A stretch of 7,981 nucleotides of DNA from CAWAXW01 sp963786155 (lineage in GTDB: Bacteria; Actinomycetota; CADDZG01; WHSQ01): assembly GCA_963786155.1 (NCBI GenBank), contig CAWAXW010000007.1, forward strand, positions 1 to 7,981, read 5' to 3'. Positions 1-6,824 of this stretch are shown piece after piece; within the stretch, counting starts at the first letter, position 1; each line of letters opens with the position of its first letter. The position numbers were made by a program, and so were the translations under genes. The notes below the pieces were generated by a model that saw only the letters and a list, made by a program, of their open reading frames with translations, did not search any database and was not told the DNA's origin.

Positions 1-1183
1 ATCCCCTCGCCCTGCAGCCCATCGGTAAGCGCCGTCGGGGTTTGCACGGCAACGGCTCCCGCGCCCGCATCGCCTCGGTAGGTCGTCGCGGTCACGAGCC
101 CTTGCGAGTCGTCGGTCAGGGCCTCCGCGACCTGCGCCGCGGTGCTCACAGCTACGCCGGCGGCATCCGTGGCCAGTCCGACCGTTATCAGCTTGTCGGC
201 AACCGTGACGGATAGGCCAGAGCCGGGGCCGGGGTTCACGACCTGGATCGGAGATCGTTCCCGCCCTCGTGCCCCCACGCGGCCGACGTGACCACGACGG
301 CCGAAGCCGCCGCGCTCCCGTTTCCGAGGAGGACCTGTGCCTTACGGCGATATCCGTTCGTCTGATGCGGCAGCTTCACGATCTCGGCGATCTCGGGATA
401 CTGGGCGGCGAGCTCCTCGATCCGGTCGTAGACCTCGGTCGGATCCATGTAGTGGTCGACGAAGTCGCTGACGTAGTGAGGCTTCGGCTCGGGCGGCGTT
501 GCCCCCAGCCAGTCATCCACCGCCGCGGTCGCGCTACCGCCACGGGTGCTCTGCACGGTCACCGTCGCGGGGCGGGCGGCGACGGGAACCAGGAGCCGGT
601 GGTACATGTACTGACCCACGTCGATGAACGCGCTCATCGTCGCAGGGACATCGAGGGTGGTTAGGTTCGCAGGATCACTCCAGCGCGCGAGCAACTGGAC
701 GCCGGTTGCGTTGCCCAGGCTCGACTTCGCTTCGAGCGAGAGGAAACTCCCGGCCGAGTTCTGGAAGTAGTCGGCCCGGATGATCTTCACGGTGTCGAGG
801 TTGTCCTCGACGGGTCCCTGCTCATCGAGGAAACGTGACCGCTCGGCCAGGTTCCGCTTCCAGTCCTTGACGGTGAAAACGACCTCGCCCGGCTCGAAGC
901 CCATCGACTCGAGGCGAGCCAGCTCGCTCGGAGTCACGACGACCTCGGTCACGAGCCCGTCCTGGGTCGGTTTCACGAACTCGACCACGTCTGTGCCCGT
1001 GGCTACGAGCCGATCGAGCTCGGCGCGATCGTCCACGTGGATCTGCACGACCTTCGGCTGCTCGGACCGATCGGTCGCGATCCGCTGGGCCCCGGGCGTC
1101 GCCGTGGATGCGGGCATCACCAGGGCGCCGAGCGCCAATATGAGCATTCCGACCACGCTGCATTGGGTGAGTCGTCCGCGCAT
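1..1183 (-). CDS. Secreted M14-family zinc carboxypeptidase, N-terminal part, with an apparent frameshift; runs off the left edge
   Basis: Probable exported metallocarboxypeptidase. The ATG at 1183 is chosen because AGGGGG lies 4 nt upstream and a signal peptide follows: positive residues (MRGR), a hydrophobic run to about residue 23, then an Ala/Thr-rich cleavage region. Residues ~40-110 resemble the prodomain-like leader of secreted M14 enzymes. From M246 (DPTEVYDRIEEL) to G277-Y278-RRKAQ the sequence matches the start of an M14 catalytic domain, followed by a strand ending WGHEGGND at D310. The frame then breaks and stops at 236. From base 248 a different frame stays open to base 1 with a fitting continuation: IQVVNPGPGSG, LSVTVADKLITVGLATDAAG, STAAQV, LVTATTYRGDAGAG. 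This looks like the beta-rich insert that I recall in actinobacterial M14 proteins at this place. The zinc ligands and catalytic Glu must lie beyond the window, so activity cannot be judged. Family call is fairly sure; substrate is unknown. Confidence 0.8.
248..253 (-). other. Frame break in the M14 carboxypeptidase gene
   Basis: The upstream frame reads GGN-D310-L and then runs into TGA at 236-238. The downstream frame, starting with the ATC codon at 248-246, is open for 82 codons to the edge and reads as conserved protein. Codon phases differ by two, so restoring one base (for example an extra C in the CTCCG segment on the minus strand) joins the two halves. One missing base is simpler than two extra bases. 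Whether it is a sequencing error or a mutation cannot be told from one sequence. Confidence 0.75.
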
Positions 1184-1187
1184 GAGT

Positions 1188-1193
1188 CCCCCT
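1188..1193 (-). promoter_or_regulatory. Ribosome binding site of the M14 gene
   Basis: The minus strand reads AGGGGG, then ACTC, then the ATG at 1183. This purine run is the only Shine-Dalgarno-like match near the signal-peptide start. It decides against the much longer upstream in-frame extension, which crosses the intergenic gap and enters the GDPD-PHP gene. Confidence 0.55.
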
Positions 1194-1250
1194 GTCGCTA
1201 TTCGGATCGAGGGCGAGATCACCCCCACTTCGATGCTTTTGGCGGGGATG

Positions 1251-1286
1251 GCCGGCTTACCTTTGTGCGTAAGCACAGAGGTCGGC
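1251..1286 (-). terminator. Compound stem-loop after the GDPD-PHP gene, possible terminator without a U-tract
   Basis: On the minus strand ACCTCTGTGC and GCACAAAGGT pair over ten positions with one C/A mismatch around a TTAC loop (plus positions 1259-1282). A further GCCG/CGGC pair (1283-1286 with 1251-1254) extends the stem across a 4-nt bulge at 1255-1258. It begins 4 nt after the stop codon at 1291. No U-rich tail follows, so if it ends transcription it does so in the tail-less manner proposed for some high-GC bacteria. It may instead be a leader structure of the M14 gene. The pairing is seen; the function is inferred. Confidence 0.45.
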
Positions 1287-1290
1287 AGGA

Positions 1291-3561
1291 CTAGGGCTGC
1301 GTGGCAGGGCCCAGGTAGATCGGAGAGGTCAGGGCCAACATCGTGATGCGGTTGCGGCAGTAGGTGGTCTCTCCGCCGAACGCCTCGTCGCAGGCGGCCC
1401 GGCGCTGGTCGGCGGCGTCGGGTTCGAACAGCTCGGCGCGGACCCATTTGCCGCCGGGGCTGGGGAACCGGAATTCGTAGTCGGCCGTGGGGACGGTGAC
1501 CGGGATCCCGCCCTGGCCGCCCTCGCCGACGATCCGTAGCTGACTGCCGGGCGCGCCGAGGACTCGAACTCTCAGCTCGGCATCCTCGGGCAGGCGGTCG
1601 CCGACGATCGACTCGTAGGTGCCGTCGCCGTCGGCATCGCCCTCGAGGAACAGGCGCGGCCCTCCGAGGCGCGGGGGCTGCCACGACACGAACGTCCGGC
1701 CCTCACTCAGCCCTTCGAGGATCGCAGCTTCACCTGCCTCTTCGGCGAAGACCCAGGTGGTGGGTTGCCCGTTGCCCTGGATGCCGCTGGTTGCTACGTA
1801 GTGGTTGTCGCTCCCGCCGGTCGCACCGACCTCGTAGCCGCGGTCCAGCCAGCCGTCCCAATAGTCGAGCGCATCGTCGTTGGACGCACCCGAGGGGGCC
1901 GGCGGCTGCCACGCGGTCGAGATGTTCCACACTTCGACGACGTCGGGTACCACTTCGTAGCGGTAGCTCCAATCCATGTTCTCGGGATAAGTCGTGTCCT
2001 GAACCGGATGGTTGATCTGGAACACGCCTCCATCCGCCCGCAATTCGTCGGCCATCGCGTCCACTGCGGCGGCCGATCGGTCGCCCGAGTCGTAGATCTC
2101 ACGGGCACCCAGCATCTGTGCGTGGCCGTTGAGCGAGTTCTCGTAGGCGGGGATCGGGACGACACCTTCGGCTCCGAAACCCGGGTCGGACTGAGAGCGG
2201 ATGTCGTTGTGATCGGTGATCGCGAGGAAGTCGAGGCCACGTGCGGCCGCGATGCGGAACTGGTTCTCCACGGTGTGTCCGTACGTATAGGCCTCTTCAG
2301 GCCCGGTGTTGTCGTCGTCCGGACCGCTGTAGGAATCGTGCGAATACGTCGTGTGGACGTGGAGGTCGCCGGCGAACCACTTGCCCACACGCTTGCTCGA
2401 ACCGATTCCCTCGTCTGGTGCGGGGATCGTTGCCTGCGACGCGAGCGCGGCGCCGTCCCCTTCGTATGCGGCCGTGGTCGCGATCGGCTCCGCCACTGCT
2501 GCACAACCACCGCGTCCGGTCACGATCTCGACATCGCCCACGGTGAGCTTCTTCAGCGGCAGGCCGAGGCGATTGTTCGCATTCACCAGGCAAATGGTCG
2601 CTCCCCCGTCTCGCACCACGATCTCGGTGGGAACGGGCTCGTCGAGTGCATCGGCGGTGACGTCGGGCAGATTGACCTGCGCTCCGTCGGCGCCCATCGC
2701 GCGCGCTTCGAGCAACTGGCGCGCCTCGACCTCGGCGTTCGCCCCGGAGTACACGTTAGGGATGACGAGACCGCAAGCATCGTGCACGGCGACTACGTGC
2801 TCCGGTGTGTAGCTGTCCAGGTCGGAGCCGAACCAGTGATAGTCCTGCCCGAGCCCGTAGAGGAACGGCGGAGGCGTGCGGAGCTGCGGCAGGCCGTCGG
2901 AGTCGAGCTGCAGGTTCGACCACATGAGATCCGCGTCCGGATGGGCCGCCCGGATGGCGGCGCCACGCGCCGGCTCGTAGGTAAGGAACGAAGAGTTATA
3001 GGCAACGCCGTACTCGTAGGCGAGGTCGGCGACCGCCACGGGGTCGCGCACGGACTCTTTGATGTCGAAATAGATGCCGGTCCCATGGTGAGCAGCCAGA
3101 GCCAGTACTTCCTCGAGGGTGGGGATCAGCGCCGGGTCGTACTCGCTCCCCTTCCATTTGGCGTTGTCGGCGGCATTGAGCGCGCGCACTTGCTTGAAGG
3201 TCAACGTTGCGATCTGGCCCGAGCCATCGGTCTTGGCGGCGACGTCGGTGTCGTGGAACGCCACGAACCGATCGTCACGGGTCTGCTGGACGTCGACCTC
3301 GATCATGTCGATGCCGTAGGCGATCGCATAGCGGTACGCGTCGAGGGTGTTCTCGGGCGCCAGCTCGGCAGCGCCACGGTGCGCGGCGGTGACCATGGTC
3401 TCGGTCACGGGCTGGTCGGGCGTCCCGGCGGCCAGCCAGCGCTGCGGCTCGGGGGCGGGCGTGCAGTCCAAGGGCGAGGCCTCTGCGGTGGCAACGAGCG
3501 ATGCCGCGCCGATAGCGAGCGCGGCCGTCATTGCAGCCATCCGCGAACGGACGTGGGTCAC
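1291..3561 (-). CDS. Secreted GDPD-PHP fusion: glycerophosphodiester phosphodiesterase domain plus CehA/McbA-type metallohydrolase domain
   Basis: 756 residues, GTG start supported by AGGAGG 4 nt upstream; an ATG at codon 8 is a weaker alternative. Residues 1-28 form a signal peptide ending near AEA-S. Residues ~55-310 are a GDPD domain, which hydrolyses glycerophosphodiesters to an alcohol and glycerol 3-phosphate. H61-R62, E70-N-T, E88, D90 and H103-D104 match the family's catalytic and metal residues, and a late GADGAQVNLPD fits the barrel's end. After a linker, residues ~393-625 form a PHP domain of the CehA/McbA type: DLHVHT (H401, H403), TDH (D450, H451), E474, H480, NHP (H518) and GGSDNH (D585, H587), all plausible metal ligands. 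DADGDGTYE at 642-650 has DxDxDGxxE spacing like an EF-hand or thrombospondin-3 calcium loop, in a beta-rich tail. It probably acts outside the membrane on phosphodiesters or phosphoesters. Its gene is flanked by stem-loops and is likely its own transcript. The domain calls are strong; the PHP substrate is unknown. Confidence 0.9.
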   Translation of the reverse strand: MTHVRSRMAAMTAALAIGAASLVATAEASPLDCTPAPEPQRWLAAGTPDQPVTETMVTAAHRGAAELAPENTLDAYRYAIAYGIDMIEVDVQQTRDDRFVAFHDTDVAAKTDGSGQIATLTFKQVRALNAADNAKWKGSEYDPALIPTLEEVLALAAHHGTGIYFDIKESVRDPVAVADLAYEYGVAYNSSFLTYEPARGAAIRAAHPDADLMWSNLQLDSDGLPQLRTPPPFLYGLGQDYHWFGSDLDSYTPEHVVAVHDACGLVIPNVYSGANAEVEARQLLEARAMGADGAQVNLPDVTADALDEPVPTEIVVRDGGATICLVNANNRLGLPLKKLTVGDVEIVTGRGGCAAVAEPIATTAAYEGDGAALASQATIPAPDEGIGSSKRVGKWFAGDLHVHTTYSHDSYSGPDDDNTGPEEAYTYGHTVENQFRIAAARGLDFLAITDHNDIRSQSDPGFGAEGVVPIPAYENSLNGHAQMLGAREIYDSGDRSAAAVDAMADELRADGGVFQINHPVQDTTYPENMDWSYRYEVVPDVVEVWNISTAWQPPAPSGASNDDALDYWDGWLDRGYEVGATGGSDNHYVATSGIQGNGQPTTWVFAEEAGEAAILEGLSEGRTFVSWQPPRLGGPRLFLEGDADGDGTYESIVGDRLPEDAELRVRVLGAPGSQLRIVGEGGQGGIPVTVPTADYEFRFPSPGGKWVRAELFEPDAADQRRAACDEAFGGETTYCRNRITMLALTSPIYLGPATQP

Positions 3562-3565
3562 CGGG

Positions 3566-3571
3566 CCTCCT
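3566..3571 (-). promoter_or_regulatory. Ribosome binding site of the GDPD-PHP gene
   Basis: A perfect AGGAGG on the minus strand is followed by CCCG and then the GTG at 3561. The 4-nt spacing is a little short but clearly favours this GTG over the in-frame ATG codons at residues 8 and 11. Confidence 0.65.
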
Positions 3572-3587
3572 GAGTGCGATCCGAGCG

Positions 3588-3603
3588 GCGAGCAAATGCT
3601 CGC
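3588..3603. promoter_or_regulatory. 7-2-7 palindrome upstream of the GDPD-PHP gene, candidate operator
   Basis: GCGAGCA-AA-TGCTCGC is a perfect inverted repeat of 7-bp arms with a 2-bp spacer, lying 27-42 nt upstream of the GTG start and just above the ribosome site. Size and symmetry suit a dimeric repressor site. In RNA it could also form a 6-bp hairpin with a 4-nt loop. No clear -35/-10 pair could be assigned nearby. The symmetry is seen; the regulatory role is inferred. Confidence 0.4.
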
Positions 3604-3661
3604 TCAGGTTGTGATTTGCGACGAACCCGCCTATTCCTGCCCGAGCCCACATAGACGTCTC

Positions 3662-3708
3662 AAATCTTCCGGATCGACGCCGGTTTTCGGCTCCAGACCG
3701 GAAGATTT
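3662..3708 (-). terminator. Stem-loop after the aldolase gene, probable terminator of the sbcDC-aldolase unit
   Basis: AAATCTTCCGG and CCGGAAGATTT form a perfect 11-bp inverted repeat around a 25-nt loop. Inside the loop GCCG and CGGC (3688-3691 with 3679-3682) can pair as a small inner hairpin. The stem starts 14 nt after the aldolase stop (3723-3725). The 3' arm ends in only three U residues and no longer U-tract follows, so a factor-assisted or weak intrinsic terminator is as likely as a classical one. Confidence 0.55.
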
Positions 3709-3722
3709 CGCTGGTGGGGGCC

Positions 3723-4388
3723 TTAGGTCTCGTCCTCGTCGGACATGTAGAGGTCGAGCCGGCGGTGGACGTCGATCGCACGGCGCTCGAACTCGTCGTA
3801 GCGGCCCTGGGCCGCGAGGTCTGCTCCGAACACGGCGCCTGCGAAGCCGACGAGCTCGGCCCCCGCATCGAGATAGCCGAGGTAGTTCTCGGCCGTGAGC
3901 CCGCCCGTGACCAGGATCGGGGTCCCGTCGAGGGGGCCGAGGACCTGCTCTATGTATTCGGGCCCGCCCAGCTGCTCGGCCGGGAACACCTTCACCCAAT
4001 CGGCGCCGGCCTGGCGGGCCGCGAAGATCTCTGTCGGAGTGGATGCGCCCATGAGCACCGGCACCGACAGCTCGTGGGCAGCGTCGACCACCTCGGGGAT
4101 CACGACCGGGGTGACGATGAACTCGGCCCCCGCGTCGTAAGCCTCTTTGACCTGCTCGGGAGCCAGGATCGTCCCGGCCCCCACGATCGCATCGCCCCGA
4201 CCGGCCACCTCGGCGAGGGCGTCGGTCGCGTCAGGCGTGTTCATTGTTATCTCGACGGCCTCGAACCCCCCGCGAACGGCCGCCCCGATGCCTTCCACGG
4301 CGTGCTCGGCTTGTTGAGTGCGAAATATCGCTATGACGGTCGAGTCGCGCAGGCGTTGGACGCGCGAGTCGAACAACTTGGAGCTCAT
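3723..4388 (-). CDS. KDPG/KDPGal aldolase-family protein (class I, Schiff-base Lys)
   Basis: 221 residues, usual length for the family, a cytosolic TIM-barrel aldolase that cleaves 2-keto-3-deoxy-6-phospho sugar acids to pyruvate and glyceraldehyde 3-phosphate. Visible motifs in order: VIAIFR near residue 20, E46 in EIT (general acid/base Glu), GAGTIL at 70-75, TP at 93-94, STPTE at 116-120, K133 in VKVFPAE (the Schiff-base Lys), and TGG before the last helices. Position 50 is Asn where E. coli Eda has carboxylate-binding Arg49; with the following T-P this looks more like DgoA (EIPLNSP). Met113 precedes Gly where Pro-Gly is common. The exact substrate (KDPG, KDPGal or 4-hydroxy-2-oxoglutarate) is therefore open. 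It starts 27 nt after the sbcC stop with no Shine-Dalgarno match, so translation may depend on the upstream gene. No other Entner-Doudoroff gene is nearby. Confidence 0.88.
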   Translation of the reverse strand: MSSKLFDSRVQRLRDSTVIAIFRTQQAEHAVEGIGAAVRGGFEAVEITMNTPDATDALAEVAGRGDAIVGAGTILAPEQVKEAYDAGAEFIVTPVVIPEVVDAAHELSVPVLMGASTPTEIFAARQAGADWVKVFPAEQLGGPEYIEQVLGPLDGTPILVTGGLTAENYLGYLDAGAELVGFAGAVFGADLAAQGRYDEFERRAIDVHRRLDLYMSDEDET

Positions 4389-4415
4389 GGCGGCCAGGTT
4401 ACAGGAGGCGGCGCC

Positions 4416-6824
4416 TCACTCGGCCCCCGACACGAGCACGGACATCCCGTCAGGATCCTTCGCCAAGACGATCTTGTCGTCGACCCGCGTGGCAAGCGCA
4501 GCCACGTGAGACACCAGGCCGATCAGCCGGTCGGGGGTCACGATCCGCTCGATGCCATCGAGCGCCAGGTCGAAGCTCTCGGGATCGAGCGAGCCGAACC
4601 CTTCGTCGAGGAAGAAGCTCTGCAGCCGTCCGCCGTGGCTGGCCGCGCTTTCGGCCAGACCGAGCGCCAGGGCAAGACTCGCGAGAAACGTCTCCCCTCC
4701 CGACAAGGTGTCGGCATCCCTGCGGCGATCGCCGTCGAGCTCGTCGACGACATCGAACGTTCCCTCGTCATCGAAACGATAGCGGCCGGTCATCGCGCGC
4801 AGGCGCTCGGATGCCAGATCCGAGAGCAATCTGCGACGTTCCTCGAGTAGGAAGTTGACGAACGTTTCGTTGCGAAGGTCGTCTGCGAGCTGATCGAAAA
4901 CGCTCTTGCGTGCCATAAGGATCGCCTCGCGCTTGTTGAACTCTTCGATCTTTGCGAGCTTGTCGGTGAGGTCTCCGATCACGTGCTGCGCGACTTTGAT
5001 GTCGGCGCCCGTCCTAGCCAGGGCGTCCGCGATGGAGCCCTCCTCCACCCCGAGTCCGGCGCGCAGACGAACTAGTGCGTGTTCAATCTCCTCGACGGCC
5101 TGAGCATTCTTGGCTGCGTCTTCGATGAGCCCCTCTCGTCGCTCCTGAAGAGTCGTTCGCGCCGATGCGGCGTGATCCAACAGATGCTCGGCGCTCGCCT
5201 CGATGTCCGGCACCGAGATCTCGAGCTTTGTGCAGACCTCCACCAACACTGACGTTTGGGCACGGAGCTTTGTGCCGAGCCGGCCGGAGGCCGCTGCAGC
5301 CGCGTCCAGCTCCGCCCGTGCCTGCTCTCGGCTCTTGGTAGCGACCGCCACGAGATCTTTCCGTTCGCCCAAAGCCTCGAGGCGATCCTCGATCTCGAGC
5401 GCGGGGTCCTCGACCTTGCCGAGCAGCCCGGTCAGCTCTTCCAATAGACCTGCCGCCTTCTCGCGGGCTGCGGTCAGAGTGGTCTTGAGCGTTTCGGTGC
5501 GGGCCATGTCGACCTCGAGTTGGCGAGCTGCCGTCGTCGACTTCCTCCTGGCGCTCTCGAGTGCCTTCTCCGCCCTCTCCTCCTCGTTCACGACACTCGT
5601 CAGCGCCGCCGGCTTCGGCCCTCGGGGGACTTTGGCCACCACCTGCTCGCACACTGGGCAAGGGCCCCCCGCCTCGAGGTGATGCCGCAGCGCATGGGCC
5701 CGGTGGGCATCTTCGGCCGCCGACCTCGCGGCGCGGGCTGCGTCGAGGTCGCTTTGAGCCTTCTCCTCAGCGGCCTGGAGCTCCGCGACCTCGGAGGCCG
5801 CGCGTTGGAGGTCGGTCGCGGACTTGGTCAATTCTTGTGCGAGAGCCTGCTCGCTTGTTAGCAGTTCGGTGAGTGCTTTGGCCTTGCCCTCTCCGCGTAT
5901 GAGGTCCGCTTCCGTGCCCGTCTTGGCTTCGAGCTCGGTGAGGGCTCTTGTGGCGACTGACAGGTCTTTCTCGCACCTCTGAACGACCGCCTCCGCATCT
6001 TTCAGCCGCGTTGCAAGCGCTTGTTCCTCGGTCGCGATTTCCTCCAAGGTTGACTGCGCAGGTAGCCGGGTCAGCAGGGCATCCAGGGCGCTCATCTTCT
6101 TGTTCGCTGTTGCCGCTTCGGAGGCCAGTTCCTTCAGGCGCTCCTGGAGCCCGCTCTCTTCCGGCTGCGCGTCCGCGAGGGCTGTGCTTGACTCTTGCAA
6201 CGCCTGCAACCGGGTCTCGGTTTCCTTCAATCGTTCGACGGCGTCGGCTGGGATCTGTCCCCGGCCGCCCACGATCTCGGCAAGCGACATCTTGATGTCG
6301 GTGACGCGGCCCTTGGCAGCCTTGCGCAGCTCGTCGATCTGCTCGATGCGGAAGATGCCCTTGAGGATCTTGGTGCGCTCGGTTGTCTCCGCGTCGAGGA
6401 AGCGTGAGAACTTGTTCTGTGCGAGCAACACGGATGACTCGAACACGTCGAAGTCGAGCCCCAGCAACTCTTGAACCTTCGGGCCGATCGAGCGCGCCCC
6501 ATGGACCTTCTCGTCGGTGGCGGTGTCCAGCAGGTAGTCCGAGGACTGCGCTGGGATGCTGCGTCCGATCTCGTAGACCTTGGAGTCGACGGAGAAGCGC
6601 AGCCTGATCTTGGCGCGCTCGCTGTGGGTGCAGACCAAGCGGGTCGCGCCGCTCGACACGCGCGGGGTCTTTCCATAGAGCGCGTAACAGATGCCATCGA
6701 GGATCGAGGACTTCCCGGCCCCCGTGGGACCTACGATCGCGACCAGGGAACGGCCCTCGAAGGAAATCTCGGTCGGCTTCTCGTGACTGCGGAATCCCTC
6801 GAGATAGAGCGACAACGGCCTCAC
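4416..6824 (-). CDS. sbcC: Exonuclease SbcCD subunit SbcC (Rad50-like ATPase)
   Basis: 802-residue SMC-type ATPase, the motor and tether of SbcCD, which opens DNA ends and cleaves hairpins with SbcD. Domains in order: Walker A GPTGAGKS at 32-39, Q-loop Gln136 in LLAQNKFSRFL, a first Ala/Glu/Arg-rich coiled coil from about 170, the zinc hook CPVC at 389-392, a returning coiled coil to about 650, the ABC signature LSGGE at 707-711, Walker B LDE with D740 and E741, D-loop SLD at 745-747, and switch His773 in LVSH. All ATPase motifs are intact. It is shorter than E. coli SbcC (about 1050 residues) because both coiled-coil arms are short. The GTG start overlaps the sbcD stop as GTGA, so the two are translationally coupled, and the N-terminus MRPLSLYLEGFRS is typical. 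No frame problem is visible. Confidence 0.96.
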   Translation of the reverse strand: MRPLSLYLEGFRSHEKPTEISFEGRSLVAIVGPTGAGKSSILDGICYALYGKTPRVSSGATRLVCTHSERAKIRLRFSVDSKVYEIGRSIPAQSSDYLLDTATDEKVHGARSIGPKVQELLGLDFDVFESSVLLAQNKFSRFLDAETTERTKILKGIFRIEQIDELRKAAKGRVTDIKMSLAEIVGGRGQIPADAVERLKETETRLQALQESSTALADAQPEESGLQERLKELASEAATANKKMSALDALLTRLPAQSTLEEIATEEQALATRLKDAEAVVQRCEKDLSVATRALTELEAKTGTEADLIRGEGKAKALTELLTSEQALAQELTKSATDLQRAASEVAELQAAEEKAQSDLDAARAARSAAEDAHRAHALRHHLEAGGPCPVCEQVVAKVPRGPKPAALTSVVNEEERAEKALESARRKSTTAARQLEVDMARTETLKTTLTAAREKAAGLLEELTGLLGKVEDPALEIEDRLEALGERKDLVAVATKSREQARAELDAAAAASGRLGTKLRAQTSVLVEVCTKLEISVPDIEASAEHLLDHAASARTTLQERREGLIEDAAKNAQAVEEIEHALVRLRAGLGVEEGSIADALARTGADIKVAQHVIGDLTDKLAKIEEFNKREAILMARKSVFDQLADDLRNETFVNFLLEERRRLLSDLASERLRAMTGRYRFDDEGTFDVVDELDGDRRRDADTLSGGETFLASLALALGLAESAASHGGRLQSFFLDEGFGSLDPESFDLALDGIERIVTPDRLIGLVSHVAALATRVDDKIVLAKDPDGMSVLVSGAE

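Noticed and set aside
1184..1290. Weak resemblance of the M14 leader (GCACAAAGGTAAGCC, then GCCAAAAGC) to a c-di-GMP-I (GEMM) riboswitch
   Set aside because: The tetraloop hairpin between the two strands, the GACGCAAAGC strand and the tetraloop receptor are missing, and the gap is short. A covariance-model scan would settle it; a significant hit would reverse this.
1184..1290. c-di-AMP (ydaO-type) riboswitch, often found before actinobacterial wall hydrolases
   Set aside because: No GGGGGAACC-like core or the later conserved strands are present, and the gap is shorter than the usual aptamer.
1184..1684. Upstream in-frame extension of the M14 gene with an Arg-rich N-terminus
   Set aside because: It would cross the whole intergenic gap and overlap the end of the GDPD-PHP gene. 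The signal peptide and AGGGGG at 1183 mark the true start.
1765..3573. A 602-codon open frame on the plus strand opposite the GDPD-PHP gene
   Set aside because: It is the antisense shadow of a GC-rich gene. Its product is Arg/Val/Gly-rich low-complexity sequence with no recognisable motif, whereas the minus strand carries two conserved domains and a ribosome site.
4388..4416. sbcC and the aldolase as one protein read through the TGA, since both are in the same frame
   Set aside because: Each has complete, normal-length ends, and the aldolase has a typical N-terminus at its own ATG. Same frame occurs by chance one time in three.
3714..4850. A 378-codon open frame on the plus strand across the aldolase and the end of sbcC
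   Set aside because: It overlaps two well-supported minus-strand genes and shows no domain motif; it is explained by codon bias at high GC.
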